DNA of 64,000 nucleotides. Source: Symmachiella dynata. GTDB lineage: Bacteria; Planctomycetota; Planctomycetia; Planctomycetales; Planctomycetaceae. Below the pieces are notes generated by a model. It was given only the letters and a program-made list of their open reading frames with translations, searched no databases and was not told the origin of the DNA. This document shows, one piece after another, positions 1-9,523 of the stretch. A program made the position numbers and the translations under genes. Within the stretch, counting starts at the first letter, position 1; every line of letters starts with the position of its first letter. The stretch lies in NCBI RefSeq assembly GCF_007747995.1, contig NZ_CP036276.1, positions 1,665,001 to 1,729,000 on the forward strand. Reading direction: 5' to 3'.

Positions 1-849
1 CGCTCGTGTCTGGCCGGTTTTCGGTCCTTCGTTCAGGTCACCCAGCACGATGACGTGCTCGCCGGCCGCGACAAGATCGTCCACAATTCGTCGCACCGCC
101 TGGGCTTGTCGGCGGCGCTTCGCGCCGCCTCCGCCGGACTGCGACTTAAAGTGATTGACGAGGATGTGCACCGTGTTGCCGTTGGGCGTTTGCACTTCGT
201 ACTGCGCGCAGTCGCGGCTGAACACGGTGCCCACGTTATCAGTCAGGTCCACGTTCGACCGGATTGACTCGATTTCATACCCGGCGCGGGTCATGATTCC
301 CACGTCGATGCCGCGGGGATCGTTGCCATCGACGAGCATCACGTGGTCATACGGAATGTTCAACATCTCCTCATTGAACCGCACCAGCGACGGTCGATCC
401 TCCGCCTCGACGATTGCGATAATGTCGGCGTTTACATCGTCGATGACTCGTCCGGTCAGGCGCGTTGCCTTCTCATTGGTCGGTTCGGTGGCCAGTTCGA
501 CCCAACCGATCCATGCCCCACGACCGGTCGCGATGATCTTGACCGGTTGCGTCGCGTCTCGGGCTTGGCTGTCAAAACTGCCTCGATTGTTCCGTAGCCA
601 AGCCCATCGCGGTGTTGGGGTTCGCTTTCGACGCGGCACATTGTTTTCATTGATCGAATAGATGTCCAACCGCACCAACAGGTCGCGCATCCGCCGTCTA
701 TCTGCGGCCGAGTAAATCGGCTTATTGAACAACTCGTTGACTTCATGGTAGGCGTCGATGATCGGTTTACCTGCGTCCCAATCCATCGGGTTAAACGCAT
801 TGGGACGCGCAAAGAGGTTTTCGACGTTGTAGCAGGCAATGCGTGTCAT
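1..849 (-). CDS. Endonuclease/exonuclease/phosphatase (EEP) family protein, C-terminus beyond window
   Basis: Reading the minus strand from the ATG at 849 gives 283 codons with no stop before the window edge, so the gene is truncated here. The N-terminus MTRIACYNVENLF carries the CYNVENLF-type first EEP motif. The last visible residues contain LGDLNEGPKTG, the GDLN metal-binding/catalytic motif at residues ~270-273. A segment reading VNADIIAIVEAEDR supplies the usual second acidic motif (ExE). EEP enzymes cleave phosphodiester or phosphomonoester bonds with Mg2+; the substrate cannot be told from sequence. The start lies 18 bp from the stop of the upstream exonuclease gene, so the two are probably cotranscribed. 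Confidence 0.8.
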   Translation of the reverse strand, partial: MTRIACYNVENLFARPNAFNPMDWDAGKPIIDAYHEVNELFNKPIYSAADRRRMRDLLVRLDIYSINENNVPRRKRTPTPRWAWLRNNRGSFDSQARDATQPVKIIATGRGAWIGWVELATEPTNEKATRLTGRVIDDVNADIIAIVEAEDRPSLVRFNEEMLNIPYDHVMLVDGNDPRGIDVGIMTRAGYEIESIRSNVDLTDNVGTVFSRDCAQYEVQTPNGNTVHILVNHFKSQSGGGGAKRRRQAQAVRRIVDDLVAAGEHVIVLGDLNEGPKTGQTRA

Positions 850-867
850 CAGTGTCTCGCCTCTGGG

Positions 868-1476
868 TTACAGCCAGTCGATCATGTCGCCGAATGTCTG
901 GACATTGTGGTCGGCCAGTTCCTTGATCTGCTCCGCCAGCACTTGCGCACAAAGTCGCGTGTCGGCCAGCGCATCGTGCAGTTCTTCTTCATCGAAGTCG
1001 ATGCCGTAGTGCCGACCTTCATCCGCCAACTTGTGCGGTCGACCGGGATGAAGCTTCTGTGCCAGCAGCAGAGTGTCGATGTAGAAGTCTGACTGCACAT
1101 CGATACGCGTGTGTGATTCCGCACGGCGTATGAACGGCAGATCGAACCGCTTGACGTTGTGTCCCGATACCACCCGCTCGTTAACGAGTTGGTCGAACTC
1201 TGTGAGCACCGTGTCGATCGTTGGCTGGCCGCGGAGTGATTCCGTATCGATCCCCGTGAGTTCGACAATTACATCCTCAAGCGGAAGGTGTTCTTCGCCG
1301 GGAAAGACGAGTTGCACCCAATCGTTATTGGCGTTATTGGTTGGCTGGCCCTGATCAAACAGCACGACGGCGATCTGAATAATCCGATGCTTCGAGGGCA
1401 TCAAACCCGATGTCTCCAGGTCGAAGACCGCCACTTCAAGTTCGGCCAGTTTTGTTTCATACAGCGGAAATGGCAT
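868..1476 (-). CDS. DEDDh 3'-5' exonuclease (DnaQ/RNase T-like)
   Basis: This 202-aa protein is a stand-alone DEDDh exonuclease domain. The first motif is VFDLETSG with D19 and E21. The second is SGHNVKRFDLPF. The third is the H-D pair of LHDALADTRLC. Two-metal hydrolysis of DNA or RNA from the 3' end is the family reaction. The length fits the catalytic domain alone, so it is not a polymerase subunit fused to other domains. It lies between an EEP-family gene and a large DUF839-like gene, all minus strand with short gaps. A role in nucleic-acid repair or nucleotide scavenging is possible, but nothing local fixes it. Confidence 0.85.
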   Translation of the reverse strand: MPFPLYETKLAELEVAVFDLETSGLMPSKHRIIQIAVVLFDQGQPTNNANNDWVQLVFPGEEHLPLEDVIVELTGIDTESLRGQPTIDTVLTEFDQLVNERVVSGHNVKRFDLPFIRRAESHTRIDVQSDFYIDTLLLAQKLHPGRPHKLADEGRHYGIDFDEEELHDALADTRLCAQVLAEQIKELADHNVQTFGDMIDWL

Positions 1477-1507
1477 GGTGTTTCCTTCATTTTGATGTCG
1501 ACTTCAA

Positions 1508-3319
1508 TCAGTCGCCGTGCTGGTGGTACAGCTTGCGCCCGGCGTAATCCACTTCGTAGATCTCACACATGTGATCGACCGTGACCTGCGCGGGTTTAAC
1601 CTCCAACTCATCAGAGAGGACTTCTGGAATGAAGATCGCGCACAATTGGCCAGGCGTGACGAGGTCGGTTTCCATCTGCAGCTGCTCATTGTAGGTCAGC
1701 AGGCCGGGCACGACCTTACTTGCCCAGTCGGTTTCGACGTTCGCCTGCACGGCTGTGAGATACCATCCCTCGCCAAGCAGATCGAACACAGGCAAGATGC
1801 CAGCCGCCTCTTCGTTGGTTGTCAGAAAGTGCGACCCGCGGCGGTCGAACAGATCGAAGTTGCCCTCGGCCACCGCGTATAGCTTGTGACGATCCGGTGT
1901 ATAGACCAACGTACGGGTGCGATACGCCTCGTCGCCCGGGTCTTCCTGCAACAATACACGGCCCCACGGATCGATGCCCATGCTGTCAAGCGAATGGAAC
2001 AGATACTCTGCATCGGACGACTTATCCTCGGGATTGACGCGAGCATTAAGAACAATCTCGATCGTGCCACAGGGCAGGTCGTCCTCTCCCAGCGAATCGC
2101 AGTCATAGAACGTCAGGCGAAATAGCCGACTGTTGCCATCGAACTGATCGGTCGTACCGAAATAGAAGACCTGATCGTGTTCGTGATGCGGCTTGGGGCG
2201 AGGATCCCAGGCGCCGTCTTCGGGACGCAGAAACTGCGTGACGCCCAGACGAATGCTGTCTCGCTGCAGCGCAATGCCGGGGTTATCTTGCGCCAGCGGT
2301 TCACAGTCACCGTCTTTCGTTTCAGGTGGCAAGGCGACCGCTTTGGACCGATCACCCAGATCGATCAGGCGGAACTCCGCTTCACCTTCGTAAGTCGTCT
2401 GACCAAAGCCGAATTCACGGTGCTCCCAATTGATTGGCTCACCCTCGCGCACCACCTGAATTCCGTAAAGCTTGCCGCCGACCAACCCGGCTTGTGCCAA
2501 CTCCAGCGGCATACTTGAGTTCTTCGCATCCTCATGTGTCATCTTCTCGCCGACGTAAACATACATCTCGCTAGGCGGGCGGTAGTGGTCGTACCCCGCC
2601 GCACAAGGGTCGGGCGTACTACGCGGCGGATCATCCGATTTCTCCGTGTCGTAGACGCGATGTGATTCTGCATCGTCCGGAAGGATCACGATCGTCTTAC
2701 GTCCGGCCTTCGGACACGCCAGTGCATTCTCATAGCTGCCGCGGCCCAGGTGCGGCAGTTCATACGTGTGACCTTCGCGTGGCCCGGTCAATACGTGCGC
2801 AAACGCTCGTCCATGATCAGACTTGAACCGCGTATGTGTCTCTTCAGCACCAAGGAAGATGCGCTCAGTCGTGCCATACTCCGTGCCTTTTTCATCCTTG
2901 AAGTAGAGCGCGCTGGTCACGGGCAGATCCGCAGAACACAATCGTTCAATCGGCACGCTGCGGCTCGTCCGGTACCCGCCGCCAGCGTGTTGCCAGTGAT
3001 GAACGGCCTGAATCTGATCGCGGCCGGAGACGACGCCGATACGCCCCTTTCCTCGCTCGTCGTTCCAGTGGGTCGTATCGATCTGCCAACGAGAGACAAA
3101 TGCCCCGCTGCTGGCATGGGCGCGGCGCCGACCGGCGTTGAAGCGAAGTTCGTGGGTCAACACGATCTCAAACCCATTGTCCGTCCCGGGCAACGCGAAC
3201 GCACCGATCCCATCGGGCACACCGGCGAACTGATACTCACCATCGGGTGCATCGGGCACGGTCAGTAGCGGGCGAACGAGGATGTCGTGATGCTTGGGGA
3301 TCAGGTATTGGATGTACAT
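1508..3319 (-). CDS. DUF839/PhoX-like protein
   Basis: The product is 603 aa with no signal peptide or membrane segment visible. The N-terminal part has VPDGIGAFAL, VLTHEL and GAFVSRWQID. These resemble the opening blades of PhoX/DUF839 beta-propellers (DGIGAY...NHE...GAFVSRW). A late segment (RTRTLVYTPDRHKLYAVAEGNF) repeats a propeller-like strand pattern. True PhoX enzymes are secreted Ca/Fe phosphatases, and without a Tat signal this one would be cytoplasmic, so phosphatase activity is not assumed. It heads toward the 3' end of a minus-strand run with ferritin-like and flavoenzyme genes, suggesting a shared oxidative pathway (inference). Confidence 0.55.
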   Translation of the reverse strand: MYIQYLIPKHHDILVRPLLTVPDAPDGEYQFAGVPDGIGAFALPGTDNGFEIVLTHELRFNAGRRRAHASSGAFVSRWQIDTTHWNDERGKGRIGVVSGRDQIQAVHHWQHAGGGYRTSRSVPIERLCSADLPVTSALYFKDEKGTEYGTTERIFLGAEETHTRFKSDHGRAFAHVLTGPREGHTYELPHLGRGSYENALACPKAGRKTIVILPDDAESHRVYDTEKSDDPPRSTPDPCAAGYDHYRPPSEMYVYVGEKMTHEDAKNSSMPLELAQAGLVGGKLYGIQVVREGEPINWEHREFGFGQTTYEGEAEFRLIDLGDRSKAVALPPETKDGDCEPLAQDNPGIALQRDSIRLGVTQFLRPEDGAWDPRPKPHHEHDQVFYFGTTDQFDGNSRLFRLTFYDCDSLGEDDLPCGTIEIVLNARVNPEDKSSDAEYLFHSLDSMGIDPWGRVLLQEDPGDEAYRTRTLVYTPDRHKLYAVAEGNFDLFDRRGSHFLTTNEEAAGILPVFDLLGEGWYLTAVQANVETDWASKVVPGLLTYNEQLQMETDLVTPGQLCAIFIPEVLSDELEVKPAQVTVDHMCEIYEVDYAGRKLYHQHGD

Positions 3320-3367
3320 GAATGTTTCTTCTCGATCACATCGGTGATTAAGCGCTCATGGCTCGGA

Positions 3368-4354
3368 CTACTCGGTTTCCGGTTTCTCCACGCGTTCCAT
3401 CGTGTTGATGCTGATGTGCGGCCAGCGGATTAGGCCTTCGCCCTGCCCGGGCGGTCGCTCAAAGAAATCAAGCATGACGATCTGGAGATACTGAAGACGC
3501 AGTTTGTGCTCTCCGTCTTCGTCCTTCTCTTCCAATTCCTGGATCCAGAAGGTGGATTCCATCTTCGTGGCATCGGCCTGAGTCTCGATAAAGGGAATGT
3601 TGACGATGCCGCCAGCGAGAATGTCCGTATCGAGGTGGAGTTCGGTGGTGCGGAGAATATTGGCACCCGCATTCGCCTTTTGGAGCAAACGAGAGGTGTC
3701 CATCGGATCAAACAGGTTCTCGAACAGATTCTCGTTGAAGTGCTTGTACGGAAGCAGATAGTCTCGGTTGATGTCTTGCTCGACGCCGATCGGAAACGCA
3801 TGTACTTCATCGGGAATCCGCGGCGGCCCGTCGTGCTTGTGAACATCTTCGTCGAAGCGGCCCAGGCCAAGCGCGCTGTTGCCATGAGGGATCGTTGCCA
3901 GGCGTCCTATGTTCACGCCGTCGGTGTCTGCGTTAGACATGTGCAGGAAAAGCCCTGGTTCATGGTGGATCGCCAATCCAGGAAGTCCGGCTAGACCGCT
4001 GTCCGGGAAGTCTTCAGCGGCGACCTGAACAATCTTCTGTTCGTAGTCAAGTGTCACAATCAACTGATCGATATTCTGCCGAGGGTCATCATCGGTTAGT
4101 CCGCGGTTGGGTACAGCCTTGTCGACTGTGGTGAAACGCAGCACTTCGTTGTACTGATTCATCAAAAGGCGATAGTTCAGGTCGTGATCCGGTGAAGCGA
4201 ATGGCAATGCGATCAGGTTCCAGCCACGTCCCGGCAGGTTGGGCAGGTTTTTCCAGACGCCGGGCAACAACTGAAGCGGACCGAGTTCATCGTCGCCGGA
4301 CTTTGCTGGCGCGATGGTTCGACGCTGAGCTTGAAGCTTTTCAAATGTCGACAT
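3368..4354 (-). CDS. Unrecognised 328-aa protein of the oxidative cluster
   Basis: I do not recognise this family. The start chosen is the ATG at 4354 (MSTFEKLQAQRR), which has AAGGAGAT seven bases upstream; the upstream in-frame codons lack a ribosome site. Visible features are the motif LPGRGWNLIALPFA near the N-terminus, a central HEPGLFLHMSN, and a His-containing IPHGNSALGLGRFDEDVHKHDG. These give a soluble, beta-rich impression with no signal peptide. It lies 63 bp downstream of the ferritin-like gene and 48 bp upstream of the DUF839-like gene on the same strand, so it is likely in the same operon. Proteins of this kind are uncharacterised, and a lipid- or heme-pocket role would be a guess. 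Confidence 0.6.
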   Translation of the reverse strand: MSTFEKLQAQRRTIAPAKSGDDELGPLQLLPGVWKNLPNLPGRGWNLIALPFASPDHDLNYRLLMNQYNEVLRFTTVDKAVPNRGLTDDDPRQNIDQLIVTLDYEQKIVQVAAEDFPDSGLAGLPGLAIHHEPGLFLHMSNADTDGVNIGRLATIPHGNSALGLGRFDEDVHKHDGPPRIPDEVHAFPIGVEQDINRDYLLPYKHFNENLFENLFDPMDTSRLLQKANAGANILRTTELHLDTDILAGGIVNIPFIETQADATKMESTFWIQELEEKDEDGEHKLRLQYLQIVMLDFFERPPGQGEGLIRWPHISINTMERVEKPETE

Positions 4355-4417
4355 GCCTGCATCTCCTTGAATTATTTTGGCGCGCCACACTGCGACGCGC
4401 TCGGGTTATGGTTCGAT

Positions 4418-5524
4418 CTATTTGAACGCCGGAATGATGCCTCCTCCGCTGGAATGCATCAGTGCTGTCATCTGATACTTGACTTTGAACATCAGACCGC
4501 CGACCTCGCGGAAGTGAGTAGCCTTCTCGCCGAGTTCCTGTCCCTCACTCACCTTCTTCGAGCTGGTAAAGCCGAGTTCCAATTCGCGCAACAAATCTGA
4601 ATACGTCTGCTGAAACTCGGCCAGCTTTTCCTGGACGCCTGGCGACAGACTCGTCTGGCCGTTATCCTTAAGAACCTCAGCATGGTGCACCGCATTTTTG
4701 CTGTAATCGACAGCGATCTGTGGGCCGGTGGGATCGGCGTCGGGCGAATCGGTGGGCAGATATCGTCTACCAACGAGCAGTTCATTGAACTTGTAGAAGT
4801 GTGCGAGGTCCGGTTCTTCGCCAAACTGCTCGTGATCGCCGCTGAAGATAGTGTGGCCGAAGCCTTCGCCCTCATCGACGATGATCTTGATTGCGCGCCG
4901 CGCGGAGTCGTAATCAGTCACTTCAACGATCTCACCACCACCGCTGTAGTACTCCTCCGGCGGCGTCTGCACATCGGGATTGCCGATGAACAGTTCGGAG
5001 AACTTGTTTTTCTGGACTTTGCGACAATAGTAGTCCAGCTCATCTTTGATGGAGGCGTAGAATTGCCCGATTGACGAGTAACCTCGGCCTTGCGGTTCTG
5101 CGTCGATGGGCGTCGGCCGCTCGATGTCGAGAAAGGATTCCAACGCTTTCGGCGAGAAACAATTGAGCGAGACAACGACATTGCCATCGCTTTCGGGAAG
5201 GGGCCCCGGATAGGATAGTACGAAATCGGACGCGCTCATTTTCGGCGTGCCGCCAATGGCGAGCAGCAGGTTGGCGACGAGCGCCATATGCAGCATTTCT
5301 TCTTTGGCTACGCTGAGGATTCTGTCGGCTGCTGCGTCGTTGGTTCCATGTTTTATTGAATAGAGCGCGCACAAATACGGCGGAATCGTCGCATGCTCGA
5401 GTTGTAAGGCGATCTCCAAGTGATGGATCAATTCGGCACGGTGGGCTGTTTCATCTTTGCCACATCGGTCGAAGGGCGTTTCGATACTCGGCGGCACGCG
5501 ACGTTTGACTTTGATTGGCTTCAT
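4418..5524 (-). CDS. Ferritin-like protein (VioB/RebD-associated ferritin-like domain)
   Basis: The 368-aa protein opens with a four-helix ferritin-like domain. LEIALQLEHATIPPYLCALY gives the first E and the typical EHATIPPYL signature. KEEMLHMALVANLLLAIGG gives the ExxH iron ligands. This is the PF12902-type domain seen in iminophenyl-pyruvate dimer synthase proteins (VioB/RebD), but the much larger heme-type remainder of VioB/RebD is missing. A di-iron oxidative reaction on an amino-acid-derived or other small substrate is the reasonable expectation; the substrate is unknown. The neighbours are a GMC flavoenzyme 27 bp upstream and an unrecognised protein downstream, all minus strand. Confidence 0.75.
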   Translation of the reverse strand: MKPIKVKRRVPPSIETPFDRCGKDETAHRAELIHHLEIALQLEHATIPPYLCALYSIKHGTNDAAADRILSVAKEEMLHMALVANLLLAIGGTPKMSASDFVLSYPGPLPESDGNVVVSLNCFSPKALESFLDIERPTPIDAEPQGRGYSSIGQFYASIKDELDYYCRKVQKNKFSELFIGNPDVQTPPEEYYSGGGEIVEVTDYDSARRAIKIIVDEGEGFGHTIFSGDHEQFGEEPDLAHFYKFNELLVGRRYLPTDSPDADPTGPQIAVDYSKNAVHHAEVLKDNGQTSLSPGVQEKLAEFQQTYSDLLRELELGFTSSKKVSEGQELGEKATHFREVGGLMFKVKYQMTALMHSSGGGIIPAFK

Positions 5525-5551
5525 AACAAAGATCCAGAGCCTTCGGGGCCA

Positions 5552-7435
5552 TTAGGCCAATTCTTTTGTGATCGCATCGGCAGCCTTGAACGCGAGCGCG
5601 GCGATGGTCAGCGTCGGGTTGGCCGTGCCGATTGTGCAAAAGTTGCCCCCGCCAACCAGGAACAAGTTGGGATGATCCCACGTGCGCTGGTCGGCATCGA
5701 CCACCGAGTCGCGCGGCGAATTGCCCATGCGATGTGTGCCTACGGCGTGCCCCGCACCGTGGTATTCGTACCACTGGCCATCGACCTTGAACCGCCCCGC
5801 TGCGATGCCGCTGGGCCGGTCGTAGTCGGTTTCATCCGTCACGCCGAGTTTCGCGAAGATCTCGTCCGAAGCCTTCCTGGCATTGACGATGCCCTTCTTG
5901 CAATAGTCATCAAGACGGTATGAGATGACCGGCCGGTAGTTACCGATCGCGTCTTTATAGCGCGATTGGATCGTCACACAGTTCTTCGGGTCGGGCAATT
6001 GCTCAAGCTCAAAGCCCAGACGGAACTGCCGCGAACAGACATCTTGCATCTCTTGCCGCAATGCCTTGCCGAACAAGTCACCGGCATGTTCGGCTTGGCG
6101 AATCCCTTCGGGGTGATTCCCAAATGCATCATTGAAGTGCTTGCGATCGACCAGCGACATCAGTGTTGTATGTGGTGTGCCATTGGGAAAATCGACGCCC
6201 CAATTGCCGATCTCGACGCGAAACGCGGCGGATTCACTGCGGAATGCGCCATCTCGGAACAGCGGGATGCCCGATGTTGAACCCGGCCCGCGGTAGCTGC
6301 CGATCGGCTTGGGCATTAGACCCCAGGTCAACACAAACGGGTGATCCATCAGGTTGCAGCCAACCAATTCGCTCGAGTTGGCGGCGTCCGACGCAAGCAA
6401 CAGTTTGGCTGTCTCTATCGCGTGCGCCGCAATCACATAGACTCGGCCCCGCGCGACGTGCTCGGTAAAGCTGGGCTGATCGGGATCTGCGTACTTCTTG
6501 TAGCGCACCCCCACGACGCGCTCGGATCCGGGATCGATCTCGATCAACGAGGCGACGGCTTTGATGATCACGTCGAGCCGACCACAGTTTCGCTCAATCG
6601 CGGTGCGGAGTGTCTTGAGGGCTGAATACTTCGCCTGTACCGGGCAGATCGGGATGCAGCTTGCGTTGCCCTGGCATCGCCCACCGCGCTCGTCCGGCAG
6701 GTCCGGGTCGCCGACCGGGCGATACGACCCGACGATCTCGCGGGCTTCACGCGGGTCGGTCAGGTTTGCGCGCGGGATTGAGTTGCGCGCCGCCGGCGTG
6801 CTGGAAACCTCTAGTGGATAGGCACGACCATCAATGTCAATCGACTTTCCCTCAAAACGCTCTCGGATGGTGTCGTCCAGATAGCTAGGTGGCACGCGCT
6901 CCATCGGGTAGTCGTAGCCGGTGGCGTAAAGCTGATCGTCACGATCGACACTCTGCTGCTCCGCTGCATTTGCCGAGACACCCAGTTCCCACTCGGCCAT
7001 CTGGTAGTACGGCTGTAGGTCGGTGTAGGTAATCGGCCAGTCGATGCCGTGGCCGTAGAGCGACTTGAGTCGAAAGTCCTCCGGCAAGAAGCGCAGGCAG
7101 GTTCCCATCCAGTGCAGCGTCGTGCCGCCGGCGTGGCGCATGTAGTTGCTGCCGTAGTTCATCGGCCCGCTCTGCTCGTAATACTCATGGAAAGGTCGCT
7201 GAATCGGTGCGTTATCGCTGTGCGGATAAGGCGAAGTTGGCGTCTTGAGTTCCTGAGTAAGAAACCGCTCGACAAAGCTCTGAAACCCGCCCTGCTCCAA
7301 CCCTGTGCCTGGACCAGCTTCGAGCATCAACACGCGCTTGCCACGGTCAGCCAACTGCTTGCCGAGGATCGAGCCGGCCACGCCTGCGCCGACGATCACG
7401 ATGTCGTAGAAATCGTCCTGGATCATGACTGTCAC
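5552..7435 (-). CDS. GMC-family FAD-dependent oxidoreductase
   Basis: The 627-aa protein begins with an FAD dinucleotide fold: DIVIVGAGVAGSILGKQL, then EAGPG around residue 40. A GGTTLHWMG segment matches the GMC family FAD-loop region. C-terminal GHAVGTHRMGN and FLVGGGNFCTIGTANPTLTI match the GMC_oxred_C catalytic and FAD-contact motifs. A CQGNASCIPICPVQAKYS segment is the cysteine cluster seen in sorbitol/gluconate/fructose-type dehydrogenase large subunits. Such enzymes oxidise an alcohol group and pass electrons to a quinone or cytochrome. The small gene 13 bp upstream encodes an FAD-SLDH-type small subunit, so the two probably form one dehydrogenase. Confidence 0.87.
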   Translation of the reverse strand: MTVMIQDDFYDIVIVGAGVAGSILGKQLADRGKRVLMLEAGPGTGLEQGGFQSFVERFLTQELKTPTSPYPHSDNAPIQRPFHEYYEQSGPMNYGSNYMRHAGGTTLHWMGTCLRFLPEDFRLKSLYGHGIDWPITYTDLQPYYQMAEWELGVSANAAEQQSVDRDDQLYATGYDYPMERVPPSYLDDTIRERFEGKSIDIDGRAYPLEVSSTPAARNSIPRANLTDPREAREIVGSYRPVGDPDLPDERGGRCQGNASCIPICPVQAKYSALKTLRTAIERNCGRLDVIIKAVASLIEIDPGSERVVGVRYKKYADPDQPSFTEHVARGRVYVIAAHAIETAKLLLASDAANSSELVGCNLMDHPFVLTWGLMPKPIGSYRGPGSTSGIPLFRDGAFRSESAAFRVEIGNWGVDFPNGTPHTTLMSLVDRKHFNDAFGNHPEGIRQAEHAGDLFGKALRQEMQDVCSRQFRLGFELEQLPDPKNCVTIQSRYKDAIGNYRPVISYRLDDYCKKGIVNARKASDEIFAKLGVTDETDYDRPSGIAAGRFKVDGQWYEYHGAGHAVGTHRMGNSPRDSVVDADQRTWDHPNLFLVGGGNFCTIGTANPTLTIAALAFKAADAITKELA

Positions 7436-7448
7436 ACCCCACTGCTAC

Positions 7449-7913
7449 TTACTCGATCACCGGCATCTCCGGCGCTGCGCGCCACATGCCAAAACCCGCG
7501 GGCTTCACGCCACGCGGATGCGTGCCCATATTTGGCCAGACCAACCCCTCGCGATACGCATTCGCCGAGATTACATGCCCTTCCAGCGGCGAATGCGACG
7601 GTGGCGCAAACGCTGCATGCCAATCCACCGAAAGCGGATGCCAGTTGCCGACGTACCACATTATGACGATGCTGCGCGCCATCGGGCCGAAGCGGTCGTC
7701 ATCCCAAATCGCCCGCTCGATTGCCTGTTCGTTGGGTCCCGCCGACTGCGCTGCGATGAGTAGACCATCGGCGTTCGTCTGCCCCGCGCCACGGACCAGA
7801 GTGTCGAAGTATTCCTGCCCCACGCCGGTTAGCAGGAGTTCTGTCTCGTCGAACCCGGTCAGGACAACGGACAAGTCAATGAATTGCTGAAGCAATAACG
7901 AAAGTGTTGGCAT
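7449..7913 (-). CDS. FAD-SLDH-like small subunit of the adjacent GMC dehydrogenase
   Basis: The 154-aa protein has the layout of small subunits of membrane-associated FAD sorbitol/fructose dehydrogenases. It has an N-terminal FIDLSVVLTGF segment, a middle with ERAIWDDDRFGPMARSIVIMWYVGNW, and a C-terminal SANAYREGLVWPNMGTHPRG segment. The (I/L)WY-G-W stretch is typical of the FAD-SLDH family (PF12318). No twin-arginine signal is visible, unlike the exported proteobacterial versions, so the complex may act in the cytoplasm. The stop lies 13 bp from the GMC gene start, indicating translational coupling. Assignment rests on motif resemblance and on this pairing. Confidence 0.65.
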   Translation of the reverse strand: MPTLSLLLQQFIDLSVVLTGFDETELLLTGVGQEYFDTLVRGAGQTNADGLLIAAQSAGPNEQAIERAIWDDDRFGPMARSIVIMWYVGNWHPLSVDWHAAFAPPSHSPLEGHVISANAYREGLVWPNMGTHPRGVKPAGFGMWRAAPEMPVIE

Positions 7914-7951
7914 TTAAGTACCCTCGTCTGCGGGCCGCGCACCGTCTATTC

Positions 7952-9457
7952 TTACGCGAAGGTTCGTTTCAGCGGACTCAAATCGAGCGAACCGCCTGGC
8001 TTTGGAGGCGATGGATTGAAATCCGATCCAATGCCCTGCTGAAAATCAAAGAATCCGTTAGGGTCTTCTTTCATTTTGATCTTAACGAGTCGGTCGTAAT
8101 ACTTTCCGTAGTACTTCTGCTGCCAGTCGACCAGCAGCGGGTCGATGTAGTTCATATACGCACCGATCGCGCCCGAGGCGTCAGCGAGTTCTTCGTAGAA
8201 CTCATACGCCCACTCAACATTGCGTCGCATCTCATCAGGCTTGGATGAATCCCAGATCGCTTTGACCTCCGGCACATATCGCGCGTGGCGGAATGCAAAG
8301 CAACCGTCGTCCTCACTGAAGTCTTCTTCTTCCGCGCCGCCCAGGTGCGTCCAGACAACAAAGCTGTCTTCCGACGGGGCGCGGATCATGTGTTTCTTGA
8401 ACACATGGGCGACATCTGGGGTCATGCTCTTGGGTTCGGAAATGACCGAGCGGATATACGCGCTGCGTCCCTCGACCTGGGTACCGGCACCGATGAAGTC
8501 TTCCCACTCCGGCAGGGTCATGCGACGGAAATCCACCAGAGCTGGCCGTGGCAACTGCCTCAAGAGCGGCATCAGGCAATCCATGCCGTCTTCAAAGTTG
8601 CCATTAAAAATCGTCGTCAGCCGAAGCGTGAGCACCTTGTGGCTGCTGCTTGGGTTCCGGGGATTGGGCTGATGGCCGAAGTAACCATACACCGCCATTT
8701 CGCGTGGGAAGTTCTTCTCTTCGATCCACTCATTGTAATACGCAAGCACGTCCGCCATGTGGTCAAACTGGTAGATGATCTGTCCGACCATCATATCTTC
8801 CGCTTTGGTCGGTTGGGCTTCCAGCTCGGTCTCGACCGCGAGTGCATAATTGCCGCCGCCGGCACCGCGCATCGCCCAGAACAGGTCGGGGTTGTTGTCC
8901 TTGTCGAGCGTCTCGATCGTCCCGTCGGCTTTGACGACGGTCAGCGACTTCATGTTGTCCGACCCCAGTCCGTATGAGCGTGAGACGAAGCTAAACCCCG
9001 CGCCCAGCAGAAAGCCGGCAATACCCACGCCCGGGCAGCCACCGCCGACCGGAAGCATCGTTGGAGCGACAAACTCGAGATAGTCGTAAACGTCGCGCCA
9101 GATGTTGCCCATTCCAAGGGTTAGTCGGCCCGACTTGCGGTCAAACGCCTTGTTGTTGAGCCGGCGCATGTCGACGACGATCCCGCCAGTGTTCAAGCAG
9201 TAACCTGAGGCGCCGTGACCGCCGCAACGTGCGGTCAGGCGAAGCCGACACGCGGACGAGTGGTTGTAGTCGGCGACGTACTTCACCGTTACCGCCACAT
9301 CATCGTGATCGACCGGCACGACCACCACCGTCGGGTTGTGTCGCACCCGACCGTTGTCGATCATGACGGCGGACTGGTATTCTACCTCACCTGCATCCAC
9401 GACATTGCCGCGGATCAATTGCGAAAGGTCACGAACGATCTTGTTAACTTGGTGCAT
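7952..9457 (-). CDS. Berberine-bridge-type FAD-linked oxidase (PCMH fold)
   Basis: A roughly 500-aa flavoenzyme of the PCMH/berberine-bridge type. RCGGHGASGYC contains the His that normally carries the 8-alpha FAD linkage. GGGCPGVGIAGFLLGAGF contains the Cys that forms the second, 6-S-cysteinyl bond, so bicovalent FAD is expected. DLFWAMRGAGGGN matches the conserved FAD-domain end, and DWQQKYYGKYYDRLVKIK with FFDFQQGIG matches the C-terminal BBE segment. Such oxidases couple substrate oxidation to O2. I use the ATG at 9457; an in-frame GTG at 9502 would add 15 residues, and neither has a clear ribosome site. It belongs to the minus-strand oxidative gene run. Confidence 0.85.
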   Translation of the reverse strand: MHQVNKIVRDLSQLIRGNVVDAGEVEYQSAVMIDNGRVRHNPTVVVVPVDHDDVAVTVKYVADYNHSSACRLRLTARCGGHGASGYCLNTGGIVVDMRRLNNKAFDRKSGRLTLGMGNIWRDVYDYLEFVAPTMLPVGGGCPGVGIAGFLLGAGFSFVSRSYGLGSDNMKSLTVVKADGTIETLDKDNNPDLFWAMRGAGGGNYALAVETELEAQPTKAEDMMVGQIIYQFDHMADVLAYYNEWIEEKNFPREMAVYGYFGHQPNPRNPSSSHKVLTLRLTTIFNGNFEDGMDCLMPLLRQLPRPALVDFRRMTLPEWEDFIGAGTQVEGRSAYIRSVISEPKSMTPDVAHVFKKHMIRAPSEDSFVVWTHLGGAEEEDFSEDDGCFAFRHARYVPEVKAIWDSSKPDEMRRNVEWAYEFYEELADASGAIGAYMNYIDPLLVDWQQKYYGKYYDRLVKIKMKEDPNGFFDFQQGIGSDFNPSPPKPGGSLDLSPLKRTFA

Positions 9458-9523
9458 GTGCTTGCTCGCTGATGGGCCCCACGGACGTGCCAACACCCCC
9501 ACGGGCTTGTCTCATTCTGTCAA